Positions 40,901-48,798 of a stretch of 64,000 bases of DNA are shown here, piece after piece; position 1 is the first letter of the stretch, and every line of letters starts with the position of its first letter. Below the pieces are notes generated by a model that saw only the letters and a list, made by a program, of their open reading frames with translations, had not been told where the DNA came from and ran no database searches. Made by a program: the position numbers and the translations under genes. Source of the DNA: Thamnidium elegans. Lineage: Eukaryota; Mucoromycota; Mucoromycetes; Mucorales; Mucoraceae. The stretch covers positions 332,809-396,808 of the forward strand of contig JAIXMG010000037.1 of the NCBI GenBank assembly GCA_025201345.1, written 5' to 3'.

Positions 40901-43231
40901 TCTAATGCGGAACAAAAGTATCCGGCACAAGAGCGCGAGTTGTTAGGCATTTTACATGCGTTACGTACGTGGCGATGTTTTATTGAAGGATCCCCTGGAG
41001 GTTATACCGTTTTTTCGGATCATAAACCCTTGGTATATTTCAAATCTCAGAATAAACCTACACCTCGTCTTGTTCGTTGGATTGCAGATTACGAATTGTT
41101 TTCTCCTAATATCGAATACAAGCCCGGAAAAGAAAATGATCTCGCTGATGCTCTTTCAAGAAAATCTGATTTGAAGATTCAAAGTGAACAGTTAGAAGCC
41201 AAGTCAATGGAACCCGAATTCTTGTATGCTGCTTGGGACAAACTATCCCCAGAAATAAGAGCTGACTGGCCCCTGTTGTATGTTTCTGGTGGTGATAGAC
41301 AGGTTAAGTCAAACGATTTGCGGGAGCTTCTGGATAATGAAAGGTCTAAATTTGAAGTTAGTAACGGTAAGCTATTTCGTAAAGTCAGGTTACCCGATCG
41401 TGAAGACAAGAAAAAGTTTGTAATGAAGAATGTCTCCTTTGTTCCTTTTGCCGAAAGAGCAGATCTGGTAGCAAAATATCATGAGGGATTTGGTCATGCT
41501 TCGCTTAAGAATATGTTGCACATGTTTACTTGCCGTTACTGGTGGCCTAGTATGAAGCAAGACATAAAAGATTGGATCTCGCCTTGTCCGTCATGCCAAG
41601 TTAATAGTGCAAGAATTGTAGCTCATCAGGAACCAATGCACACCCTCGATGTTCCTCATGCGTTCGAACGTTGGCACCTTGATTTCGTGGGTGAATTGCC
41701 TCTCACAATTAATGGGAATAAATGGTTAATAACGGCGGTTGATTATACAACTAACTGGTGTATTGCCAAAGCATTACCTGTTGCTAGCAAAGAAGCTGTA
41801 GCTAATTTCATCTACGAAGAGATTGTCATGAAGCATGGATGCCCAGTCGAAATTGTTACAGATAGGGGAGCCAATTTTACAAGTGGATTAGTTCAGGAGT
41901 ATTTAAAAAGAATTGGTACTAACCATAAACTTACGTCAAGTTTCCACCCAAGGACAAATTCGAAAGTAGAAAGGTATAATGGTATCATCAAGCAAATGCT
42001 TAGGAAGTATGTTCAAGGCGATATTCACCGATGGGATGAATTTGTTGATTCTGCTTTGTGGGCGACTAGAGTTAGGGTACATTCTACTACTGGTCATTCT
42101 CCATTTTATTTGACATATGGAAGGGAACCTAAATTACCAGGTGATGTTTTAATACCTTTTATATCAAAAGAATCTTGGAATGATCCTAGAACCGTCGACA
42201 ACCATAATTCAAGAGAGTTAGCGATTCTTCAACAACATCGAGCATCAGCTGAAGCCAGATTACGTGCTATGGGCACCAAAGATAAAGAACGATGGGATTC
42301 TCATATCAAGCCTATTAGTTACGAAGTTGGTGATCTTGTAATGTTGACTCATGAGGGAAAGTTTGGTCTCGAACCTACATATAAAGGTCCATTCATGGTT
42401 ACTGCTGTATATGAAGACTATGGTACTTGTCGTTTGGAAACACTTGAGGGTAAGCCTCTAGATTCTTTGGTGCATAAGGATCGTTTAAAACACGCAAAAG
42501 GAGATAAACCGGTCTCGGAATGGTATAATCCTAGTGTTAGCCGTCGTACAGTTAGAGAAGTCACTTCGACTAGAAGTGGTCGAGGAGGAGGGGGATCCCA
42601 TGTTGTTTGTAATGTTGGATATTCAGAAGAAAATAATGATCAACAAGGCCATACCGTTCCAGAAGGATCTATGAGATCAGCAGTTGACAATAAATATTTC
42701 CGCACTACTACGGATAATAATGATTATTATGAAGACAATAATAATATGGATGAAGACATTATTAGTATTAATTCGTCAGGCTCAAGGGAAATCACTTACC
42801 ATGGTTCTAATGAAGAAATGGGTGAAGCAAGTAGTTTTGGTCCAGCATCAAGTAGTAGTAATAATGGTGAAGTATTATTATCAACTAGTAATGAAGAAAT
42901 GAATGATGCAAGTTCGGAAGGAAGCCAAAAAGATGACGATTTTTATAGTGTATCTAACTATAGTGGTATTGATGAACAAGTTGCCGAAGGAACACCTGAT
43001 ATTGTCGAGCCTTCTGATAGTATGTTAAATAATGAAAAAAAGACACCAATCACCAATATTACCGACTTATATTTTGAAACTGGATTGTTTAAGGAAGGAC
43101 GTAGTGATAAAGTCCAAGTTAAGGTTGAGGTAGAAATCAAAAAAAAAGTTGAAGCGGAAGCTGAACAGGGAAAAATTGAAAAAGAAGTTGAAGTGAATCT
43201 GGTTGAAGAAGTAAAAGAAAAAAGAAGATGA
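37994..43231 (+). CDS. Element H Gag-Pol polyprotein (1745 aa)
   Basis: Gag: capsid-like region (PDVYKGVRDAMVIDSWIRS, ERADAWFSVLEQ), a Gly/Asn/Arg-rich stretch, and CCHC CHYCHRIGHYYYNC at about 281. Protease: LFDNGASESYIS at about 429; Asn replaces the usual Thr/Ser in D-T/S-G, but the Asp is kept. Reverse transcriptase: YLDD at about 785. RNase H: ETDASDFGIGAVLLQ at about 939. Integrase: HEGFGHASLKN to CPSC (about 1163-1200), then DFVGELP, VTDRGANF and VERYNG (about 1228, 1288, 1325), and GPFMVTAVY at about 1465. A long acidic Asn/Ser-rich region follows. The stop at 43229 results from one extra base in an A-run (43218-43223) relative to the tail frame. Confidence 0.94.
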   Translation: MDASQLAEIARQVALISGQGQQAAPPIRLTQPDVYKGVRDAMVIDSWIRSIERYRTFYNMNENQTYLYATTLLRERADAWFSVLEQRENHPEDWSTFKRLLKEKFRPDNADLVARDHLAVIAQSTSVDAYVQEFMDVCILLPDLTEDERCDRFMRGLRSDNLRAELRNISKEARSIELFYRTALSYEAARYPQSYRPPSYLSRNANSAAVSSDTSSAGPTPMELDAIQQRGGYSRNRGGFNTRGGSNNRGNFNNNRGVYNRNRGGGFNNRRGSSTGSSNIECHYCHRIGHYYYNCSSRREDIARNDQLHFNKTGSNNVNRGNAFLLDSPPSPSDSNINNMDPSNNNTINKDMNDNYHYSHDLIKTVKVEDESSSVDIPVIQELIPVVPPTADIVHLDELNSSSSAGSLPLYSGTIISKTGEEINVNILFDNGASESYISSTVASAVDGIHESVSDREVETAGGLVNKIDTKVKFVLNLQGHVSDIVGFVFDTKFDIILGRSWFKIHEPQADWRRDTWTLNCCLQSSCDRVVLSPNTNDYEVIESSACDTTSKNDLFFIMSKKQVDKSIRRGAECCWIYVTEDGQIQQDTTSSQDDKDYWEKLTSQYESVFQDELPGLPPDRNFSHIIDTGTAKPVNRQPFRMSPAELDELHKQLKLLLSLKLIQPSSSPWGAPTLLVRKKDKSLRLCIDYRCINKLTVRNNTPLPRIDECLDRLQGSSYFTTLDLKSGYHQIRIHKDDVPKTAFNTRYGKFEFLVLPFGLSNSSPSFQTWMNSILGSCIDRFALVYLDDVCIYSKTAEDHKKHVKEVLDIFKKEGLVVNKKKCCFGKRELEFLGYRITAAGILPSPLKIQAIKDWPRPVNVQEIRQFVGLAQHYRRFCPNFSTIAAPLTKHTQGSGHKKRTIEWDQESEISFNKIKELLTSAPVLRLPDMSKHFRIETDASDFGIGAVLLQKDSNTSNWLPIAYESKKLSNAEQKYPAQERELLGILHALRTWRCFIEGSPGGYTVFSDHKPLVYFKSQNKPTPRLVRWIADYELFSPNIEYKPGKENDLADALSRKSDLKIQSEQLEAKSMEPEFLYAAWDKLSPEIRADWPLLYVSGGDRQVKSNDLRELLDNERSKFEVSNGKLFRKVRLPDREDKKKFVMKNVSFVPFAERADLVAKYHEGFGHASLKNMLHMFTCRYWWPSMKQDIKDWISPCPSCQVNSARIVAHQEPMHTLDVPHAFERWHLDFVGELPLTINGNKWLITAVDYTTNWCIAKALPVASKEAVANFIYEEIVMKHGCPVEIVTDRGANFTSGLVQEYLKRIGTNHKLTSSFHPRTNSKVERYNGIIKQMLRKYVQGDIHRWDEFVDSALWATRVRVHSTTGHSPFYLTYGREPKLPGDVLIPFISKESWNDPRTVDNHNSRELAILQQHRASAEARLRAMGTKDKERWDSHIKPISYEVGDLVMLTHEGKFGLEPTYKGPFMVTAVYEDYGTCRLETLEGKPLDSLVHKDRLKHAKGDKPVSEWYNPSVSRRTVREVTSTRSGRGGGGSHVVCNVGYSEENNDQQGHTVPEGSMRSAVDNKYFRTTTDNNDYYEDNNNMDEDIISINSSGSREITYHGSNEEMGEASSFGPASSSSNNGEVLLSTSNEEMNDASSEGSQKDDDFYSVSNYSGIDEQVAEGTPDIVEPSDSMLNNEKKTPITNITDLYFETGLFKEGRSDKVQVKVEVEIKKKVEAEAEQGKIEKEVEVNLVEEVKEKRR

Positions 43232-43832
43232 AAGAATAGAAAAAGTAGAAAAAGAAATGGTAAAAGTGATAGACAAGTCAATTTATCAAAAAAATTTCGA
43301 AGATTCTGGAAAGCCTTACATGATGGAAACAACATCAACCCCTCTACTAATTGAAGCTATAGATACTGAATGTCTCATGTCTGATACTATGGAAACTGAA
43401 AAGGTGCTGGAAACAAAAATTCCTTCAGTGCAATTGGAATCCATAGCAACGGAAAATACAGAAATTGAAATGGAACCTGTACAAGCAAAAACCCCAGTAA
43501 CTGAAATAGAAATTGATAAACTTGACGTTGTAGAAAGAAATGAAACGAAGGTCCAACATAATCCTTTTGTTTCCAGTACACATCCAGAATTCACTTTTGA
43601 ATGTAAACCTTTCTTGCCTAAAGTAATAAAAAATGATAACTCAACAAGTAGTGATGTTCAGGGACGAACATCAGTTTCGGAGGAGGGTAATGTCAGTACG
43701 AAAAATAGCATAAGCGTGGAAGAAGAAGAAGTGCCGGAGTTCATAAGTAAGTGGAATGCCAACAAGAAGCGGGTGTTCAAACCTATTGGTCACAGGAACA
43801 AGAGGCGTAAGAAATCATGTGAGGCCCCGTGA
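43220..43832 (+). CDS. Element H C-terminal tail frame, ending inside the 3' LTR
   Basis: The frame continues from Gag-Pol with a +1 offset at the A6 run 43218-43223 (DERIEKVEKEMVKVIDKS and on). An independent ATG exists at 43257. About 190 residues are acidic and Thr/Glu-rich; the last 47 codons lie in the 3' LTR and end RVFKPIGHRNKRRKKSCEAP, a basic stretch that could be a nuclear signal or DNA contact. The rest of H is open and its LTRs match. I think the offset is a recent indel or a homopolymer read error, with programmed +1 shifting as a weaker alternative. Confidence 0.7.
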
Positions 43833-43950
43833 AATTGTAGAGTTTTAAATATTAGTTTATTCCCTAAATAATAAAATCAATCTTTCTTCTCCTTAAAAAT
43901 TAACAACTGTTTGCTTAGTGGCATTTCATTACGCCCCTAAGGAACCGACA
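43691..43950 (+). repeat. 3' LTR of element H
   Basis: 260 bp, same as the 5' LTR. It follows the polypurine tract and is followed by AAAAA and then AAGGC before tRNA-Pro. Confidence 0.95.
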
Positions 43951-43960
43951 AAAAAAAGGC

Positions 43961-44032
43961 GGTTTCTTGGTTTAGTGGTATAATTCTCGCTTAGGGTGCG
44001 AGAGGTCCCGGGTTCGATTCCCGGAGAAGCCC
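43961..44032 (+). tRNA. tRNA-Pro (anticodon AGG)
   Basis: 72 nt. The acceptor GGTTTCT pairs with AGAAGCC (one U-G pair) and the discriminator is C. The anticodon arm CTCGC-TTAGGGT-GCGAG gives AGG; the T arm is CCGGG-TTCGATT-CCCGG. There is no intron. A T5 run (44036-44040) follows as a Pol III terminator. Element H ends 10 bp upstream; an A-type LTR starts 41 bp downstream. Confidence 0.96.
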
Positions 44033-44072
44033 TTACTTTTTATATATTTTCGCTATTTTCTTTTGTCACTAT

Positions 44073-44865
44073 TGTCACAGCTAAAATAGTGTTACGTTCG
44101 GTTTAATAATAGTTTTATTGCTTTTAAGGAAATAAAGACAGAGTAGTATAGTTTAAAGAATAAATTATACTTTAGTGAGCACCACGTTATTGTTATTATA
44201 CTTAGTTAAAATATAAATGTAGGTAACGAACCAGAAGTTAAAGTAAAGAAAATTAAAATAGATAGAAAATAAAATAAGTTACAATGAATTCAATCGAATA
44301 TTCAAGGGATCAATCAAAGTAAAATATAGAATAAAAAGTTGTTTGTTATAATAAAGTTGTTAAGTAGATTTTTAATCAGTTGAAAGATAAGATTTTTTTA
44401 TTTAGTTATAGGAATTCAGGCTTTTATAGACCTTGTAGTTCCCTTGAATTCGAAAATAATAGAATAAGATAAAGAAAATTAATATAGATGAGATGTTTTA
44501 GCATTGTATAACATCTAATAACAAAATAATAATACTAATCTTGAGTCGGAACAAAACATTTTAGTTTTGTTGAACACGACTATAGAAGTACGATAATAAA
44601 ATAATAAAATAAAGTTAATACTAAAATATAGTATACTGTGTTTGAAAGAATAATATTTAGGAAATAATCGATTGACGTTGAAAAATAAATTAAAAGTGGT
44701 TGGCGGATAAAATTGAGTTATAACTTGCAAGGGAATTTTCAGCACGTAACAATAGAATAAGCTGTGTACTACTTCAATTTAGATATAAATTACTGTTACA
44801 AATTGAGTTATTTGTAGTGGTAAATAAAATGAAGAATGAGATAGAAATTAAATAAACAGTAAAGC
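44073..44865 (+). repeat. A-family LTR sequence, interrupted by a G-family LTR
   Basis: Starts TGTCACAGCTAAAATAG. After the inserted LTR (44090-44751) it resumes AATAAGCTGTGTACTACTTC. The first 26 bases, read across the insertion, match element A's 3' LTR start. The right boundary (before TGTTATATAAAAG at 44866) is tentative. Confidence 0.65.
44090..44751 (-). repeat. Solo LTR, family G (662 bp)
   Basis: Ends TGTTACG and CGTAACA (inverted pair), flanked by ATAG (44086-44089 and 44752-44755); a 5-bp reading AATAG is possible if the LTR ended one base earlier. It contains the family landmarks GTGAGCACCACG (about 44173) and CAAGGGATC (about 44304) on plus. Confidence 0.7.
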
Positions 44866-45678
44866 TGTTATATAAAAGTTCAAATAAAAGTTTTTAGTGA
44901 GCACCAGGTTTTAAGTTGTCCAACTGAAAAAGAGATTATAAACTTAAAGGTTTATAATAAAGAAAAATAAAATAAAAAGGGAAATACAATGAATAATAAA
45001 TATATTCAAGGGATCTTAAGTATAAAATAATAATATCCTAAAGGATTATATGATAAAAGTTTAAAAGTAAAAGTGAGATAAGTTTATTTTAGGTAAGAAA
45101 ATATAATGATATTTATACTAAATAAGTTCGGTAAGAATGTCCTTTGATATTTTATCAAAGAGACCTTGAAATATAATTTGAAGTATCCGTGAAATGTTTG
45201 AAGGATATTAATAAGATGATAAAAAGTTGTGTAATAATAAATGTTTCAGTTTTCATTCTAGAATAACTGACATCTGTCGTTCTTACATGTGTAAGTGAAA
45301 TAAAATAATATAAAGGGAGAAAAAGTGACAGTAACTACATTGTAAATATGTAGTGTAGTATAAAAGGTAAAAGTAGTGGTAACAGTGCCTACATCAAATA
45401 TATGTAGTACAATAAAAGATAAAAAGAATAGTTTCAATGCTTACATATGAAGATATGTAGCAAAATATAAAGGGCAAATGTAATAGTAACGTATAAAAAG
45501 GGGTCTAAAATGACGAAAAGTGGTAGATAATTCAGGATAATAATAGATATGAAATAGTGTAACAGTAATGAATAGATTTGGTAGAATGTAGGTGACAGTA
45601 CCAAGAAAGATAATTTAAATAAAATAAATAGTAAAAGAGTTAAGTACTTGAAGAGTGTAGAAAATTCAGTGCGTAACA
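44866..45678 (-). repeat. 3' LTR of element G (tentative left end)
   Basis: In sense it starts TGTTACGCACTG (45678) directly after a purine-rich CTCGGGAGAATA. It carries the G-family landmarks TGGTGCTCAC (about 44905) and CCCTTGAATAT (about 45010). The left end at TGTTATATAAAAG (44866) gives 813 bp, longer than other family members, so an internal duplication or wrong edge is possible. Repeats of ACATATGTAG-like units (about 45335-45460) lie inside. Confidence 0.55.
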
Positions 45679-45754
45679 TATTCTCCCGAGAGAGAAAAAT
45701 ATCGTCCCGATATGTTAGAACAAGTAGTAAACAAAATATAAAAATGATAATATT

Positions 45755-46135
45755 TTATTTCAAATGTTGTAAATGTTTCTTGTAGAAAGCGGTAGCATCA
45801 TTTTTGTTTGGGAATAATTTATTGATATATTTCTTCTTTCTTATAATGTTTGTAGTTTTGTCTTGATCAAGAGAGTATATCATTTTGAATTCTTTTGTTA
45901 AAGCAGGGAGTATTTTGTTTTCTAATAAGGTTTCTCTTCTTTTTTGATACAATGTGATTTTGTTCTTGCTTTCAATGAATAGTTTAATTGATAATTTGAG
46001 ATCCTTAAAATCAGAGATTTGTTTTTCTTGATATTTCTTTGCTTCTCCTTTAATAGCGAAACCTTTAGTTGATTTATCCATTACGACATCATCATCAGAT
46101 AAATAGTTTTGATTATTGGAGGTAGACATGATATT
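45755..46135 (-). CDS. Small third frame of element G (unknown function)
   Basis: From the ATG at 46128-46130 region (MSTSNNQNYLSDDD) the frame runs about 125 residues to a stop at 45755. It is Lys-rich and helical (KKYQEKQISDFKDLKLSIKLF, RRETLLENKILPALTKEF), with a basic NIIRKKKYINKLFPNK. A longer upstream start at 46210 is less likely. I recognise no family. It lies between integrase and 3' LTR, where some Ty3 relatives carry extra genes. It could also be a displaced end of the integrase polyprotein. Confidence 0.45.
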   Translation of the reverse strand, partial: NIMSTSNNQNYLSDDDVVMDKSTKGFAIKGEAKKYQEKQISDFKDLKLSIKLFIESKNKITLYQKRRETLLENKILPALTKEFKMIYSLDQDKTTNIIRKKKYINKLFPNKNDATAFYKKHLQHLK

Positions 46136-46247
46136 TTTAACAGAAAGAAGTTTTTGATAATAAAAGATATTACAAAGGTAAAGATAACAATGTTCTTTTA
46201 TTGATAACAATTTTTAGAATATATATAACAAATATTTAAAATTCAGA

Positions 46248-47092
46248 TCAATTGTACAACAATTTTGCGCTTTTATCCCAATTAACTTTAGGTTCTGTGA
46301 ACGACTTTAGGCGGTTACCATGTACTAGATGCAAACGTGTATCATCTGGGTTGGAAATATTTTTAATGAAGTATGATCCTTTTTTAAGTTTTTCTTGGAT
46401 ACAATAGTTTTCTTCGTACCACCGAATAGCGATTTTTGCGGACCATGAAGTAGAGATATTGTCTCGATATAACTTTACTATATCACCAATTTTAAAAGCA
46501 GGTTTGAATTCTTTTTGAGTATTGGACATTTTCTTTTCGATTCTAGCAATTTGAATCTTTTGAGACTTTTGAATTTTATTCCAAGATTCTTTTCGGATAT
46601 TCTCCAGATACTGTATTTGAACAGAAGTTCGTATGACCAGTTGTAATTCAAAACTTGCATCTTGGATCTCCAAAGGCTTGATGGTATTATCAAAGAAAGT
46701 TATAGGTTCATAACCATATAATAGAAAAAATGGTGATTGACCGGTAGTTGCTTGTTTTATAGATCGATACGCAAACAAAGTAGCAGGTAAATAGTCTGGC
46801 CAATTTTTCTTTTCTTCAATAGATCTTCTTTTCAAGATAGCATCAATAGTCCTGTTGAAGCGTTCAATCAATCCGTTACTTTGACTATGAAAGGGGCTAA
46901 TTGTTTTAATCCTAATGCCAAATTGTTTACAGGTAAGTTGAATTAATTCAGCAATGAAAGGACGACCGTTATCAGTAATGATTATATTAGGAGTACCATG
47001 TCTAGTAATAATTTCTTCGTATATAAAAGAAGCAATTTCAGAAGAAGTCTGGACAGTAAGAGCACGAGCTTCGACATACTTTGTTAAATAAT
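46248..47092 (-). pseudogene. Element G integrase, N-terminally truncated
   Basis: Opens at YLTKYVEARALTVQTSSEIAS, then IITDNGRPF (second catalytic Asp), SNGLIERFNR (Glu), YRSIKQATTGQSPFFLLYGYEP and an SH3-like C-terminal module (FKIGDIVKLYRDN, LVHGNRLKS), ending at 46248. The zinc region and first catalytic Asp are missing, cut at 47092. The remaining frame has no lesion. Strongly similar in order and motifs to element K. Confidence 0.85.
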
Positions 47093-47481
47093 TGAAATAT
47101 ACAATAGAAAATAAATCCTTTAGAGTATTGATAAAAGTTTTAGTTGTGATTCTTTTTATTTTAGATGAAAAAGAAGGATGTATTTATACTAAAGGGGTTA
47201 TACAATTAGCCATTCTAATTGTAGAGTAATAAAAGTCAGTTTTAAATATCATAAGTATTATGGTTAATCCGATTGGTTTAAGCATTTATGCGCATTGTGT
47301 TTAATTGGTAGTTCTTATTATTAAATGGCAGTTGCCCTGTCATTGATAATAATAATGGATGATTGCTTAGGATAATTCTATATTGTATTATTAATCGTCT
47401 ATGTTTAATAATGTTTAGTTTTGATGTGCTATATCGTAATAATAACGAAGATGAAGAGGGATATATAGTCTGTATATATCA
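47093..47481 (-). repeat. LTR (389 bp) without target duplication, joining elements G and D
   Basis: Plus ends TGAAATATAC and TATATATCA. The minus strand contains a TATA-like AGTATAAATACATCC (about 47200), as in other LTRs here. Left flank is element G integrase cut mid-frame; right flank is element D integrase cut mid-frame; no flanking repeat matches. Ends are uncertain by several bases because both edges are rich in ATATA. It differs from the other LTR families in the window. Confidence 0.5.
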
Positions 47482-48644
47482 AACACTTGTTCTCCTACTT
47501 GATAACTTTTCTTATGTTGAACGGTTAAATCGTATCTTTCTCGTTGCTTGTGCTTCTTCTCGTTAGAAACTTCTCGAGCGACCTTTCTTATTTCTTCTAA
47601 TTTCGTATTCACGTATTTGACACGACTTTCTATTTCGACTTGATATTCACCTTCGACATAATCTTCTCTAGGAGCTACCCATAAACTTGGAGTTCTCATT
47701 TCCTGACCATACAATAGATAACTTGGAGTAAAACCGGTAGATTCACTTTTCATACTTCTCATTGCCATAAGGACACTAGGTAAACTAAGATCCCAATTCT
47801 CGACATTATCTTGACTATCTTTTGTTATTTTAGAGATTGCTTGTACTAATGACTGATTTGTTCTTTCTACTAATCCATTAGTTTGGGGTCTGAAACTTGA
47901 TGTAGTTACATGCCGACAATTCACTTGTTTCAAGAACGACTTGAGGTATTTTGAAATAAAGTTTGATCCTCTATCGCTTAGCATATATTTTGGTACACCG
48001 TAATGCTGTAATATTTCGGTCACGAGAAATTCTACAGTTGTTTCTTCATCAATTCTTTTCACAGCTTTTGCGATTGGCCACCTTGTCAAGTAATCCACTG
48101 CAACTAGAATCATACGATTTCCTTGTTTAGACTGAATCACTGGTCCTACAGCATCAATACCTATCATATAGAATGGAACACTAGGAGTCAGGATTGGTTT
48201 TGCTGGTACAGTTCTTCTTGCTGGCTTCTTTTTACGGAACTGACATATATCACAATTTTTTACGAATTCTTTAACTGTATCATATAGTTTGTTAGGAGAA
48301 TAATATCTAGATTTTACTTTATACCAAGTATTATTGATCCCAACATGTCCTTCATTATGTACGAACTTAATCACTTCTTCTATATTGCCATCATGTAAAA
48401 CTTCGAGTGGTTCTTCTTCAGGGTTTTTCGGTCTTGTAAATAATATTCCTTTAAATAATTTGTACTTCTTTGACATCTCTTTTAATTTAGCTTTGAATTC
48501 TTCAGTTGAATCAAAGGGATAAGTTTTGTGGATCTTTAATTGTGTAATTGCTACGTATGTTGGATAATCCATGTTGTTGTATTTGATTATTAATTTATAA
48601 AAGGCGCTTGTGTTGTACGATATTGTTGTTATAGTTGTCTGCAT
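47482..48644 (-). CDS. Element D integrase as a separate frame, C-terminus truncated
   Basis: Starts with ATG at 48644 (or the better-placed MDYPTYVAI 24 codons on). A zinc region runs from HNEGHVGINN to CDICQ. Catalytic motifs are GIDAVGPV, LSDRGSNF and LVERTNQ, then YLLYGQEMRTPS and the start of the C-terminal module (YQVGEQVF), cut at 47481 by an LTR. RNase H ends 149 nt upstream with its own stop, so integrase is not fused to the rest of Pol. Element K has the same split. Confidence 0.82.
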
Positions 48645-48763
48645 ATATAATTTAAATGAGGTTGGTTGTCGATGTTTAGTGCCATCTCGGGCAGGTCTTT
48701 TCGATGTTTAATGTCATCTCTGACATTTCTATTCATATATATATATATATATATATTTTTTTT

Positions 48764-48793
<30 letters not shown>
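48645..48793 (-). promoter_or_regulatory. RNase H-integrase spacer of element D with A-tract
   Basis: In sense the RNase H stop TAA runs straight into a 30-nt A-tract (48795-48766), then a TA-repeat (48755-48736), then two imperfect copies of GATGACATTAAACATCGA-like sequence, then the integrase start. It could serve as an internal promoter (A-tract plus TATA-like repeat) or aid internal initiation; both are inference. No AG acceptor/GT donor pair is shared with element K. Confidence 0.45.

Positions 48794-48798
<5 letters not shown>

Larger units (their letters stand above)
37402..43950 (+). mobile_element. Ty3/gypsy element H, complete (6549 bp), upstream of tRNA-Pro
   Basis: Two 260-bp LTRs (37402-37661 and 43691-43950) look identical by eye, flanked by AAAAA (37397-37401 and 43951-43955). 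A primer-binding site follows the 5' LTR and a polypurine tract (GGAGGAGGGTAA) precedes the 3' LTR. One long gag-pol frame is followed by a tail frame offset by one base. The insertion lies 6-10 bp before tRNA-Pro. Matching LTRs suggest a recent arrival. Confidence 0.96.
44866..47092 (-). mobile_element. Ty3/gypsy element G, 3' part only
   Basis: Minus-strand remnant: integrase core and C-terminus, a small extra frame, polypurine-like tract and 3' LTR. The 5' four-fifths are missing; the break at 47092 coincides with the edge of a duplication-free LTR. Relative of element K by integrase sequence. Confidence 0.7.

Noticed and set aside
43957..44032. tRNA-Pro starting at GGC (43958) with a three-base insertion
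   Set aside because: Starting at 43961 (GGTTTCT) gives a complete seven-pair acceptor with AGAAGCC, so no insertion is needed.
48334..48522. Possible spliced join of RNase H to integrase in element D through GTATAA at the RNase H end and TGCAG before the integrase
   Set aside because: The GT-AG pair exists and could work, but element K has no AG near its integrase start, so splicing cannot be the shared explanation; I kept separate frames.
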